Of a stretch of 64,000 nucleotides of DNA, positions 25,993 through 34,647 are shown in pieces. A program made the position numbers and the translations under genes. Origin of the DNA: Dyadobacter endophyticus (GTDB lineage: Bacteria; Bacteroidota; Bacteroidia; Cytophagales; Spirosomataceae); NCBI RefSeq assembly GCF_014641595.1, contig NZ_BMIA01000006.1, positions 62,001-126,000 of the forward strand, given 5' to 3'. Within the stretch, counting starts at the first letter, position 1. Each line of letters starts with the position of its first letter. The notes below the pieces were generated by a model. The model worked only from the letters and a program-made list of their open reading frames with translations, had not been told where the DNA came from and did no database searches.

Positions 25993-27165
25993 ATTACGAG
26001 AGACGCACAAATTGAGATACTCACGTTGCTGGAAGAATTTCCAGCAGTAGGCATTCTTGGGCCCAGGCAAATCGGCAAAACAACACTCGCATTTCAGATT
26101 GCGAAGACGATTTCGCCCGAACCAATTTACCTTGACCTTGAATCCCCCTCCGATGTCGCGCAGCTGAATGAGCCTGAGCTCTATTTCGAAAAATACGCTG
26201 ACAGAACGATCATTCTTGATGAAATTCAGCGCACGCCTGAAATCTTCGCAGTACTTCGTGGTGTGATCGACAAGCGGCGTCGTGCCGGAAAGCGTACGGG
26301 ACAATTCCTAATTCTAGGCTCTGCTTCACTTGATCTGCTGCAACAGTCTTCCGAAAGTCTCGCAGGACGAATAGCCTACACCCGACTTCCAGGTATCAAA
26401 GCAACCGAAATCGAAACGGCCGAACAGGATAATCTCTGGATACGAGGTGGCTTTCCGGAAAGCTTTCTCGCGTCAAATGATTCAACGAGTTTTGAATGGC
26501 GCCAAAATCTTATCACTACCTATCTCGAGCGCGACATTCCGCAATTCGGCTTTAAAATTCCAGCCATGGTCCTGCGCAACTTTTGGACCATGCTCGCAAA
26601 CTCGCAGGGCGGCATCGCAAACCTCAGCCGAATGGCTGCCGGGTTGGGAATCAGCGTTCCCACTGCCACCCGGTATTTGGATTTACTGGAAGACTTGTTT
26701 CTGGTCAGAAAACTCCAACCCTGGTTTTCCAACATCGGCAAACGCCTCGTCCGCACACCCAAAATTTACATTCGGGACAGCGGCATTACCCATACCTTAC
26801 TCAAAATCAGAAATCAGGAAGACCTGCTGGGCCATCCCGTCCTGGGCGGAAGCTGGGAAGGATTTATTATCGAAAACCTGATTTCAATGATTCCGTCGTC
26901 GGTTACTCCTTACTACTACCGTACGGCAGCTGGCGCTGAAATCGACCTGGTGTTGGAAATCAATCACCAGACCAGGGTTGCCATTGAGATCAAACGGTCA
27001 CTCACGCCGGCCGTTAGCAAAGGATTTACCGTTGGCTGCGAGGACATCAAGGCTTCGCATAAGTATTTTGTGTATCCGGGGCAGAGTAGTTATGTTATTT
27101 CGAAAGATGTGAATGTGGTGCCGTTGGTTGAGATGATGGAGAAAATTAAAGCGTTGGTAGACTAG
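25990..27165 (+). CDS. AAA_14/DUF4143 ATP-binding protein
   Basis: This 391-residue protein starts MITRDAQIEILTLLEEFPAV. An in-frame upstream start at 25945 is rejected because it would run through the hairpin. The N-terminal ATPase has Walker A GPRQIGKTT (24-32), Walker B TIILDEIQ (D77/E78) and a sensor-like FLILGSASLDLL. The C-terminal DUF4143 half ends with an AGAEIDLVLE ... VAIEIKRS pattern that resembles a PD-(D/E)xK nuclease-like core. These proteins are very common in Bacteroidota and have no settled role. Mobile or toxin-like roles have been suggested. The small gene 33 bp downstream may be co-transcribed. Confidence 0.85.
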   Translation: MITRDAQIEILTLLEEFPAVGILGPRQIGKTTLAFQIAKTISPEPIYLDLESPSDVAQLNEPELYFEKYADRTIILDEIQRTPEIFAVLRGVIDKRRRAGKRTGQFLILGSASLDLLQQSSESLAGRIAYTRLPGIKATEIETAEQDNLWIRGGFPESFLASNDSTSFEWRQNLITTYLERDIPQFGFKIPAMVLRNFWTMLANSQGGIANLSRMAAGLGISVPTATRYLDLLEDLFLVRKLQPWFSNIGKRLVRTPKIYIRDSGITHTLLKIRNQEDLLGHPVLGGSWEGFIIENLISMIPSSVTPYYYRTAAGAEIDLVLEINHQTRVAIEIKRSLTPAVSKGFTVGCEDIKASHKYFVYPGQSSYVISKDVNVVPLVEMMEKIKALVD

Positions 27166-27198
27166 TAAGTATACCCATAATTGCATTAATTTCTGTTT

Positions 27199-27582
27199 AT
27201 GTCCGAATTTCTACCTTACGAAACCAGTTTCGCCCGCAAACCTAATTTTCGGGTCAGATACCGGCTCTATTCCTATGAAGAAGGCGGCCGGTATAATCCT
27301 GCATTGCAACATTATAGATGCGATTTTCATTATAAGAATGACGGCAAATTCAAGCATTCACTCTACATGATCTGGCCGGAGTTCGAGGATGAAAATGGCC
27401 GCATTCTCGACGGGACAGAATTCGTACCCACGTCAGGGACTGCTACGATGTGGATAGTCAGCAAGGATTTTATCCCTTACCATAAGGAGTATTTGAAGAT
27501 TGGAACGATTGGGTATTTTCATGAAGGGAATACGAAGGTTGGCGAATGTGAGGTGATTGAGCTAATTGAATTTAAGGTTTAG
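27199..27582 (+). CDS. Small protein of unknown function
   Basis: I do not recognise this 127-residue protein with confidence. It has no signal peptide, membrane segment or Cys pair; the single Cys at about 42 and another near the end are isolated. The second half (GTATMWIVSKDF ... LKIGTIGYFHEGNTKVGECEVIEL) resembles the small beta-barrel of EF-Tu-like domains found in some hypothetical proteins. It lies 33 bp after the DUF4143 gene on the same strand and could be its partner or an unrelated island gene. Confidence 0.6.
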   Translation: MSEFLPYETSFARKPNFRVRYRLYSYEEGGRYNPALQHYRCDFHYKNDGKFKHSLYMIWPEFEDENGRILDGTEFVPTSGTATMWIVSKDFIPYHKEYLKIGTIGYFHEGNTKVGECEVIELIEFKV

Positions 27583-27605
27583 AAAACTGGACTCCGATTT
27601 ACCAA

Positions 27606-27792
27606 CTACTTGTCTGGCACAAGTTGCTCCCTGAAACTCTTCTCTGAATCGATATTTGCTGCACGTACAAGCATAGCGCCCTCGATGGATGGATTTACAT
27701 TCGAGGATTTAACCGGCGGATAATCGCATTAACGTCTTCTTGCATTTCTCACAGTGCTTTCCCAACTTACGCCTACCTAAAAATTGTAACAT
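27606..27792 (-). pseudogene. Decayed small gene with two frameshifts
   Basis: On the minus strand three frames join into one plausible protein of about 60-65 residues. It begins with an ATG at 27792 giving MLQFLGRRKLGKHCEKC. A -1 shift near 27743 continues as QEDVNAIIRRLNPRM, and a second shift near 27695 gives NPSIEGAMLVRAANIDSEK and runs to a stop at 27606. The HCEKC could be half of a zinc site. None of the single frames is long. I do not know the family. The reading is inferred from composition and continuity only. Confidence 0.4.
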
Positions 27793-27913
27793 TATGAAGA
27801 ATCTTGCTAGCATTGCCCTGCGATGGTGTGGGTGCGGCGAAAGCCCCCCGAACGTAGTTACATACGTTAGGTCACCTTAGGCAGGGCATCATTTTTTCAC
27901 CTAAAAATGTAAG
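27775..27913. mobile_element. Candidate small structured insertion flanked by direct repeats
   Basis: Near-identical direct repeats ACCTAAAAATTGTAA (27775-27789) and ACCTAAAAATGTAA (27899-27912) bracket about 110 bp that can fold strongly. TGCCCTGC (from about 27815) pairs with GCAGGGCA (27881-27888), and further pairing GGTG/CACC follows after a small internal loop. Inside are a GGC-GAAA-GCC hairpin and an AACGTA/TACGTT hairpin. A T run (ATTTTTT) follows the outer stem. It could be a MITE-like insertion into the neighbouring decayed gene or a small RNA. A 28-codon frame (27794-27880) lies within it and is not convincing. The remaining gap on either side shows only the decayed gene. Confidence 0.4.
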
Positions 27914-27916
27914 AAA

Positions 27917-28159
27917 ATGAAACCATCAACACACATTCCCGAACCCGAGGATTCGGTATGCCTCGCTTACGGCAGGCAAGTCAAGGAACTTTTGAATGTA
28001 GGCAACCCTCCTGAGATGCTCGATCACCTATGGTCGATTTACAGCGATGCAATGGCATTTCAGCAGGAAGCCGGCCACAACCCGCGTGTTAGCGACATTT
28101 TTATGACTTTCAGAGAGCTGGTATTCTTCATCCAGCGAATTGAAAGTGTGAAGGCGTAG
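27917..28159 (+). CDS. Small protein of unknown function
   Basis: This 80-residue acidic, helical protein (SVCLAYGRQVKELLNVG ... MAFQQEAGHNPRVSDIFMTF) has no signal peptide and no motif I know. A terminator hairpin directly follows its stop codon, which supports a real transcription unit. Its leader repeats the sequence found at 27775, so its promoter region may have been rebuilt by the insertion described there. Confidence 0.55.
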   Translation: MKPSTHIPEPEDSVCLAYGRQVKELLNVGNPPEMLDHLWSIYSDAMAFQQEAGHNPRVSDIFMTFRELVFFIQRIESVKA

Positions 28160-28165
28160 CTTGAA

Positions 28166-28207
28166 AAAATGGTCAGAAGTCCCCAAATCGAGATTTCTGA
28201 CCATTTT
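28166..28207 (+). terminator. Intrinsic terminator after the 27917 gene
   Basis: AAAATGGTCAGAA (28166-28178) and TTCTGACCATTTT (28195-28207) form a perfect 13-bp stem with a 16-nt loop, starting 6 bp after the stop codon and ending in a short T run. Confidence 0.75.
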
Positions 28208-28262
28208 AATAATCACTTCCTACCCCCTGCTCATTTACGACACCATATTTGCCTGAAAATGA

Positions 28263-28278
28263 TTATATTCGAATATAA
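28263..28278. promoter_or_regulatory. Palindromic operator candidate for the PIN toxin-antitoxin operon
   Basis: TTATATTCGAATATAA is a perfect 16-bp palindrome 13 bp upstream of the antitoxin ATG, where autoregulating antitoxins usually bind. The sequence TATATTCG within it also resembles a -7 element with one mismatch, so binding would cover the promoter. Confidence 0.55.
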
Positions 28279-28291
28279 CTGACGACGCGAT

Positions 28292-28498
28292 ATGATTATT
28301 GAAAGACAAAACGAGGACATCGTCATACGGCTCAACGCTTCTCTCATCGATATGGAAGAAGTACAAAAACTTACCAGCTATTTCCGCTTCATCGAATCCA
28401 ATGCCCAAAATAACGGGACGGAAGAGCAAGCCGCGGAACTCGCACGCGAGGTACATAGCGCGTGGTGGGCGAAGAACCGTAGCCGTTTTATCAAGTGA
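28292..28498 (+). CDS. Putative antitoxin of a PIN-domain toxin
   Basis: The 68-residue protein is short, charged and has no membrane segment. It begins MIIERQNEDIVIRLNASLI, suggesting a beta strand, followed by helices. Its stop overlaps the toxin start by 4 bp (GTGA), which is the common coupling in type II toxin-antitoxin pairs. The antitoxin call rests on this arrangement, since I cannot name its DNA-binding family. A 16-bp palindrome lies just upstream. Confidence 0.65.
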   Translation: MIIERQNEDIVIRLNASLIDMEEVQKLTSYFRFIESNAQNNGTEEQAAELAREVHSAWWAKNRSRFIK

Positions 28499-28929
28499 TT
28501 ATAATTGTAGATGTAAACATCAATTTCAGTGCTCTCATTACGCCGAATGGTAAACTCGCGAAAATTCTAACCCATCCCGATTTACCTGCGAGACGAATAA
28601 GTTGCTATTATGCGGTCGTAGAGCTTTTCAAGCACCAATCTAAAATTGTAAAATGTTCAAAAAAGTCAGTCGATGACGTCATAGGTGATTTGTTTGATGT
28701 GCTTACCGGCATGCACCTATTTAACGAGACGCTGATAGAAGCCGAATATTGGAAAGAGGCAGAACGCCTTACTGCTGGTGTTGATTCGTTCGATATTAAT
28801 TACGTGGCCCTTGCTCTCCAGACTGGCGGTGTGCTTTGGACCGGCGACAAAAAGCTGGTCGAATACCTGCATAAAATGGGTTTTAGGCAAACAGTTAGTA
28901 CCGCGGAATTGTATGAAGCGCTATTATGA
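28495..28929 (+). CDS. PIN-domain toxin (VapC-like ribonuclease)
   Basis: This 144-residue protein begins at a GTG that overlaps the antitoxin stop. It fits the PIN fold, with acidic residues D6 in IIVDVNINFSALI, E43 in AVVELFKHQ, D100 in DSFDINYVALAL and D118 in LWTGDKKLVEYL. These four residues usually bind magnesium for RNA cleavage. As a toxin it would cut RNA when the antitoxin is degraded. The set of acidic residues appears complete, so it is probably functional. The operon ends at a bidirectional terminator. Confidence 0.85.
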   Translation: MIIIVDVNINFSALITPNGKLAKILTHPDLPARRISCYYAVVELFKHQSKIVKCSKKSVDDVIGDLFDVLTGMHLFNETLIEAEYWKEAERLTAGVDSFDINYVALALQTGGVLWTGDKKLVEYLHKMGFRQTVSTAELYEALL

Positions 28930-28932
28930 AAA

Positions 28933-28963
28933 AATGCCCCGCCATCAAAAAAAGCGGGGCATT
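28933..28963. terminator. Bidirectional terminator between PIN toxin and RND gene
   Basis: AATGCCCCGC (28933-28942) and GCGGGGCATT (28954-28963) form a 10-bp stem. The minus-strand side has a strong T run (TTTTTTC) for the RND operon, and the plus-strand side has a weaker one for the toxin operon. Confidence 0.85.
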
Positions 28964-29005
28964 CATTTATCTACATACCATCAGGCAGATTTAACCTAGG
29001 CATCA

Positions 29006-32000
29006 TCAAGCCTCCAAAACCATCTCCTCCTTCACCTTCCGCTTCTTCCGCCCAGCTAACCGCTCCTTAATCCTATCCACCACATAATAAGCGCTAGGAA
29101 CCAGGAACAGTGTCAGGAGCAACGAGCTAGTCAAGCCACCAATGATCACCCAAGCCATGCCATTCTTCACCTCAGCACCATCACCCGACGCAAGGGCAAT
29201 AGGCAGCATACCGGCGATCATCGCAATAGTGGTCATCAAAATCGGACGCAGACGTTCCTTACCAGCTTCGATCAGGGCTTCTTTCAATGCATATCCTTCT
29301 TCTTTCAGCTGGTTGGCAAAGTCGACGATCAGGATCGCATTCTTGGCTACCAGACCAAGGAGCATGATCATACCGACGATGGAGAATATGGTGAGGCTTT
29401 CCATCGTGAGCGCCAGCGCAGTGAGGGCGCCTACCAATGCAACCGGGATCGAGAAGAGCACGACGAACGGGTAAATGGTGCTTTCGTAAAGTGCTACCAT
29501 GATGAGGTAAATAAGCACGATACCCAGCAACAGTGCCACTCCAAGGCTGCCGAATGCATCGGCCTGGTTTTTCAGGTCACCGCGGTATTCGATGCTGATG
29601 CCTTCCGGAAGTTTCACTTTCGCCATTTTTGCCTGAATGTCGGCACCGATGGAGCCGGACGGACGGCCAACCACCTGCGAGTTGATAGTGATCGACGACA
29701 GACGGTCGATGCGTTGGAGCACGCTTTCACCCATTCCTTCGCGGATTGTCGCAAATTGTGAGAGTTCGAAGGTCTGGCCCTGGCTGTTCACAAAGGTGAG
29801 GTGACGAATATCGTCGGCCTTCGAGCGGTCGAACTGGTCGAGGTTGACCATAATATCGTACTCCTTGCCATTCTGTTTGAACTTCGAACGGTCGTCGCCG
29901 CGGAACGCAGTTTGCAATGTGGCCCCCACTTCGGCGGCATTGATGCCTAGTTGCGCCATTTTCTCACGATCGAGGGTTACCCCTACTTCCGGTTTCGGGT
30001 CGTCCACCGAGTAGTCGACGTTGGACGTACCGGGGACGGAGGAAACGATGTCCTTCACCTGCTCGGCGGTTTTACGGATCACGGCCATGTCGGTACCCTT
30101 CACCGCCACCTGGATCGGTGCCTGGTTGGCATTACCGGTGATCGAGGTTGGTGCGACGGTCACTTTTACGCCCGGAATTTGCAGGATTTCCTTCTGGACA
30201 TTCTGTCCGAACTCTTCAGACGAAACGGTACGCTCTTTTTTATCAACCAATTGAACAGTCAAATCAGCAATGTTACTGTTTGAAGTTGTTCCTAAACCGG
30301 TACTGCTGTAACCGACATTGGTAAATACTTTGGTTACCTCTTTTTTGCCCAAAAGAATCTTCTCAACACGTTGTGCCACCTGATTGGTCTGGTAAACAGA
30401 CGCGGTAGGCGCCAATTCTATCGAGACGTTCAGCTCACCACGGTCGCTTTGCTGCATGAATGCCGCTCCTACGAATCCACCCGGCACCAATGCGATGGAA
30501 CCGACGATCAGGAAAATAGAGAGCAGGAAAATGTAGCGTTTGTGGCCCAGAACCCAGGTAAGGATTCTGCCATATTCTTCTTTCACATTATCCAGAAACT
30601 TCTCAAAACCAAGGTTCAGACGTCCCCAAAGACTGTTTTTATCCAAAACTTCTATCTTACCAAAACGCGAGGCGAGCAACGGCGTGAGCGTAAAGGATAC
30701 GAGCAAACTCATCAATGTCGAGAACACAACTACGAGTGAAAATTCCCGGAGAATGTTACCGATCAGCCCCTGCGTCAATGCGAGCGGCACGAATACCACG
30801 ACGTCCACGAGCGTAATTGCCAATGCAGTGAACCCAATCTCTGCTCGACCGTCCAATGCGGCCTGCCAGCGGCTCTTACCCATTTCCATGTGGCGGTTGA
30901 TGTTTTCCAAAACCACAATCGAGTCATCGACAAGGATACCCACCACAAGCGAGAGCGCCATGAGCGTCATCAGGTTCAGCGAGAAGCCCAGCATGCTCAT
31001 CAGAATGAACGTCGGGATCATCGATGAAGGCAATGCCACGAGGATGAACATCGAGCTGCGGAAACTGTGCAGGAAGAGGAGCATCACCACGGACACGATC
31101 AGTACGGCGAGGCCCAGGTCAAATACTACCGCGTCCGCCGAAGCCAATGTGTAAATGGATTGGTCGGAAGCGATGTTGAATTTCAGCCCCTGTGACGCAT
31201 ATTGTTTTTCAAGGCTTGTCAGACGCTCGCGAGTCAGCTTGCTCACGTCCACCGCATTCGCGTCGGATTGTTTCTGGATTTGTAATGCAACAGACGGCCG
31301 TCCATTGATGTGGTTCACAGCCGTAGCATCGGCTATACCGTCGTAAACCTCGGCAATGTCCCGCAAAAAGATCTGCCCGCCATTCGAGGATTTACCTACA
31401 ATTACATTTCTAAGATTCGCAACAGTCGTCAGTTTCGCATCGAAACGGATGGATAGCTGGTCTTCCTGGGTTTTCACCTGACCGGCCGGATAAGAAGTGT
31501 TCGCATTGTTGATCGCCGCCGAAACCTGGCTGATCGACAAATGGTATGCCTTCAATTTGTCCTGGCTGATATTTACCTGGATCTGACGCTCGGTTCCGCC
31601 GATAATAGTCACCTGGCCCACGCCAGTCACGTTCGAAAGCTGCGGTTTCAGCTTATCATCGATCAAGTCATATAGTTCCGACGGCGAAAGGTTCGCGGTC
31701 ACACCCATTCTCAAAACCGGGATTTCGTCGGTCGAGAATTTGTTGATCACCGGGCGATCGGCGTCATCGGGAAGGAGCGAAATCACCTGCTCCACTTTCC
31801 GCTGCGCTTCCTGTTGCGCCAGATCGACGCTAATGCCTTGTTTCAACTGGATAATCACAGACGACACACCTTCCTGCGAAGTCGAGTTGATCTGGTCCAG
31901 TCCTTCGATGGCCGACACTGCGTCCTCAATATGCTTCGTCACGTTCGTTTCGACTTCGTCCGCAGAAGCGCCGCGGTAGGTCGTCATCACGCTTACAACG

Positions 32001-32128
32001 TTGGCCTCAAACTTAGGCAACAAGTTGTAAGACAATTGGTTGTAGCTGATCAAACCGAATAGTACCAGTACTACGAATACTACGGTTATGAAGAGCGGTC
32101 TCTTTACGGCTACTTCGGTAATTGACAT
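29006..32128 (-). CDS. RND efflux pump inner membrane transporter
   Basis: The 1040-residue protein has the AcrB/MexB plan, with an N-terminal helix (about 8-30), a first periplasmic domain, helices 2-7 (about 335-535), a second periplasmic domain and helices 8-12. The proton-relay pair D401/D402 is in GILVDDSIVVLENI, in helix 4. This argues for a proton-driven multidrug pump rather than a metal pump. A basic tail (RLAGRKKRKVKEEMV) ends the protein. It is the last gene of the marR-tolC-adaptor-RND unit and is followed by a strong terminator. Substrates cannot be read from the sequence. Confidence 0.95.
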   Translation of the reverse strand: MSITEVAVKRPLFITVVFVVLVLFGLISYNQLSYNLLPKFEANVVSVMTTYRGASADEVETNVTKHIEDAVSAIEGLDQINSTSQEGVSSVIIQLKQGISVDLAQQEAQRKVEQVISLLPDDADRPVINKFSTDEIPVLRMGVTANLSPSELYDLIDDKLKPQLSNVTGVGQVTIIGGTERQIQVNISQDKLKAYHLSISQVSAAINNANTSYPAGQVKTQEDQLSIRFDAKLTTVANLRNVIVGKSSNGGQIFLRDIAEVYDGIADATAVNHINGRPSVALQIQKQSDANAVDVSKLTRERLTSLEKQYASQGLKFNIASDQSIYTLASADAVVFDLGLAVLIVSVVMLLFLHSFRSSMFILVALPSSMIPTFILMSMLGFSLNLMTLMALSLVVGILVDDSIVVLENINRHMEMGKSRWQAALDGRAEIGFTALAITLVDVVVFVPLALTQGLIGNILREFSLVVVFSTLMSLLVSFTLTPLLASRFGKIEVLDKNSLWGRLNLGFEKFLDNVKEEYGRILTWVLGHKRYIFLLSIFLIVGSIALVPGGFVGAAFMQQSDRGELNVSIELAPTASVYQTNQVAQRVEKILLGKKEVTKVFTNVGYSSTGLGTTSNSNIADLTVQLVDKKERTVSSEEFGQNVQKEILQIPGVKVTVAPTSITGNANQAPIQVAVKGTDMAVIRKTAEQVKDIVSSVPGTSNVDYSVDDPKPEVGVTLDREKMAQLGINAAEVGATLQTAFRGDDRSKFKQNGKEYDIMVNLDQFDRSKADDIRHLTFVNSQGQTFELSQFATIREGMGESVLQRIDRLSSITINSQVVGRPSGSIGADIQAKMAKVKLPEGISIEYRGDLKNQADAFGSLGVALLLGIVLIYLIMVALYESTIYPFVVLFSIPVALVGALTALALTMESLTIFSIVGMIMLLGLVAKNAILIVDFANQLKEEGYALKEALIEAGKERLRPILMTTIAMIAGMLPIALASGDGAEVKNGMAWVIIGGLTSSLLLTLFLVPSAYYVVDRIKERLAGRKKRKVKEEMVLEA

Positions 32129-32152
32129 AATTCTTTCAGTTTGCTGATGACC

Positions 32153-33205
32153 TTATTTTGTAACGGTAACCGCCGCGCCCTCGCTCAGGTTGATCTGTCC
32201 GGTAGTAACCACCGTCTCGCCTGCTTTCAGGCCGCCGAGGACTTCCACATTGTCGCCTACTTCGCGGCCCACTTCGATTTTACGTTGTTTTGCCACGCCG
32301 CTTTCGATTACGTACACATACGGGTTACGCACGCTCTCCACGAGTGCGCTACGCGGGATCAGCAACGATTGCGTGCTGCTTTTCTGCTGGAATTCAACCG
32401 TCACGAATGTTCCGGCTTTCAATTCGCTGGAATTTCTCACCACAATTTCCACCGGATAGTTATGTGACTCGTCGCCTTGCGGAGCGATGTAAGAAATCAC
32501 GCCGTCGATCTTTTTGCCTGGGAAAATGCTGGTGCTCACCTGCACGTGCTGGCCTTCTTTGAGTTTATAAACATCATTTTCATTAATCATCACCTGCACT
32601 TTCAGGCGCGACACGTCGAGGATGGTTCCCAGCGAAGTACCCACATTCACAAACTCGCCGGGCTCGATGTTTTTCTTCACAATGCGGCCACTGATAGGCG
32701 CCTGAATGGAGGCGTCGCTGATCTGCTGTTTGATCTGCTCAGCCTGGTTCAATGCATTGTCGTAATTGTATTTAGTATCGTTCACCTGTACTTCGGTAGC
32801 CGCATTACCCGCCAGCAATTTGGAATAGCGATCGGTATCCTTTTTCAGTTTATTGATATTCAACTCGGTCGCTTCGAGAGACAGTTCTTTCAACTTACTG
32901 TCCACTTTCACGATCGTCGCGCCTTGTGCCACATGAGTCCCGAGCTCGTATTTGACTGCCAATACCTTACCGGCCGCGGTTGCCATAATTTCGGCTTCTT
33001 TAAATGGAATAAGGCTACCTGTGCGGATCAGTTGCTGATCAGCGCTACCTTCTTTCACTGCAATGGCCGTAACCGGAATGGTAACATTCTTATTGTCGGG
33101 CATTTTGTTCTTTTCATCCATCTTTGCCTTGTTAGCTACCAGCCTGATGCCGATCAAAACGCCGATAATGGCGATGGAACCGATGATAATGAGTTTTCTT
33201 TTCAT
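32153..33205 (-). CDS. RND efflux periplasmic adaptor subunit
   Basis: Starting at the ATG at 33205 gives 350 residues beginning MKRKLIIIGSIAIIGVLIG, a membrane anchor. A TTG 36 bp upstream is rejected. The order is barrel-sandwich half (GKVLAVKYELGTHVAQGATI), a coiled-coil hairpin around residues 105-160, the second lipoyl half (ISDASIQAPISGRIVKKNIE), a beta-barrel domain and a membrane-proximal domain ending VTTGQINLSEGAAVTVTK. It bridges the RND transporter and the TolC channel. It lies 24 bp before the RND gene and 56 bp after the TolC gene. Confidence 0.93.
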   Translation of the reverse strand: MKRKLIIIGSIAIIGVLIGIRLVANKAKMDEKNKMPDNKNVTIPVTAIAVKEGSADQQLIRTGSLIPFKEAEIMATAAGKVLAVKYELGTHVAQGATIVKVDSKLKELSLEATELNINKLKKDTDRYSKLLAGNAATEVQVNDTKYNYDNALNQAEQIKQQISDASIQAPISGRIVKKNIEPGEFVNVGTSLGTILDVSRLKVQVMINENDVYKLKEGQHVQVSTSIFPGKKIDGVISYIAPQGDESHNYPVEIVVRNSSELKAGTFVTVEFQQKSSTQSLLIPRSALVESVRNPYVYVIESGVAKQRKIEVGREVGDNVEVLGGLKAGETVVTTGQINLSEGAAVTVTK

Positions 33206-33261
33206 GGTATTAATGCAATGTTGAATGACCGAATGGATCAATTTTGGTTGTTGATGAAGTG

Positions 33262-34593
33262 TTATGGTAATGCTGTGTAAAAATCGTTGAGGCTGCCTTG
33301 TGACTGTTCCAATCCCAATTTGGCCTGGTAGTAGCTCAGCATCGAATTGACGTAGTTGCTTTGTGCTTCGTTATAAGACGTTTCGGCGTTGAGCAGGTCG
33401 GTCAGCGGAACAGTGCCTTCGCGGAATTGCAGCGTGGTTACGTCGTACACCTCTTTCGCCAGGGCTACGTTGCTTTCGTCGCTGCCCAGGCTCAGTTTTG
33501 CTTTTTGAAGCTGGGTCAATGCGTTGCTGTTTTGCAATTCGTAGTTCTGAACGTTCAATTTCAACTGTTCTTTCTGCGTCATCAGGTTCAAATCGGCCTG
33601 TTTATATTGCGCGTCACGACGGAAGCTGTCGAAAATCGGAATGTTCACCTTCAACCCGATGGCACCATAGCTGAACCAGTTACCCCAGGATGTCCCCAGT
33701 TCATTACCCAGCGCCTGCATACCATAGCGTCCATAAACCGACACTTTTGGCAAATATCCCGCCTTGATCCGCGCTTTTTCCAGGCCCTGCAATTCCATAT
33801 TCAGGTTTTGTATTTTAAAATCGGTAAGGTTCGAAGCATCGAAAGCACCAGGCTCTACAAGTTTGAATGGCTGATCCAGCGGATTGTCTGCCAGTTCAAG
33901 CTGCTCGTTCAGCCGCATTCCCATCTGGAATTTCAACTGATTTTCAGAAAGTGTAAGATTGCTTTCCGCCAGGGTCAGCTGCGATTTAATGTTGTTCAAA
34001 TTCACCTGCGTGCGGTCGTAATCCACTTTTTTGATCACGCCATTGTCGAGTTGCAGTTTCAATGTGGCCAGGATCTGACTGGTTTTGTCCAGGTTATCTT
34101 TCAAAAGCGCGATCTGCTGCGAGGTCACAAAGACCTGGTAATAGGCATTCGCCACATTATATATGATCGTCTCCTTTGTCTTGCGTGAGTTCAATAAGGC
34201 GTTCTCCTGATTGGGCTTGTTGGCCTTAATACCCACCAGCAGCGACTGGTCAAAAACCACCTGATCGACCTGCGCCGATGCATTGCTCTGGTATTTGGTA
34301 CCCAACGCCACACGGCGGTCTTCTCCTCCAAAAAGAGCACCGGGCAAAACGGTCGATTGCAGTTTCAGGTTATCGTCGAGCGACGCAGTACCAGCCACCT
34401 GGGGCAGATAGCCAGCCAGCGCTTCACGTCCCTGTTGCACCGATGTACTCTCCTTATATTGAGCGATTTTGACATTACCGTTATTCTTGATCCCGTAGGC
34501 AATACAATCTTTAAGGGTCAGGCGCGTCTGCGCCCAGCCCGGCGCCACCGAAGCGGCGACTGCGATGATTGCGGCTATCCATTTACTTTTCAT
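33262..34593 (-). CDS. TolC-family outer membrane efflux protein
   Basis: The 443-residue protein has a signal peptide (about 1-21, ending GWAQ). It has the two repeated helical halves of the outer membrane efflux family, seen as long heptad-rich stretches such as TSQIATLKLQLDNGV-like and YNEAQSNYVNSMLSYYQAKL near the end. It forms the outer membrane duct for the RND pump. No lipobox Cys is present, so it is not a lipoprotein like some OprM members. It is the first pump gene after marR, and a palindromic site sits in the 86-bp gap before it. Confidence 0.93.
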   Translation of the reverse strand: MKSKWIAAIIAVAASVAPGWAQTRLTLKDCIAYGIKNNGNVKIAQYKESTSVQQGREALAGYLPQVAGTASLDDNLKLQSTVLPGALFGGEDRRVALGTKYQSNASAQVDQVVFDQSLLVGIKANKPNQENALLNSRKTKETIIYNVANAYYQVFVTSQQIALLKDNLDKTSQILATLKLQLDNGVIKKVDYDRTQVNLNNIKSQLTLAESNLTLSENQLKFQMGMRLNEQLELADNPLDQPFKLVEPGAFDASNLTDFKIQNLNMELQGLEKARIKAGYLPKVSVYGRYGMQALGNELGTSWGNWFSYGAIGLKVNIPIFDSFRRDAQYKQADLNLMTQKEQLKLNVQNYELQNSNALTQLQKAKLSLGSDESNVALAKEVYDVTTLQFREGTVPLTDLLNAETSYNEAQSNYVNSMLSYYQAKLGLEQSQGSLNDFYTALP

Positions 34594-34647
34594 TTTGACC
34601 TGTTGTTGATTGTTTGTGGCTAATGACAGATAGTTGATACCTCTACT

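Noticed and set aside
27794..27880. 28-codon plus-strand frame in the structured element
   Set aside because: The sequence is explained by the hairpins, and the short frame has no clear coding signal.
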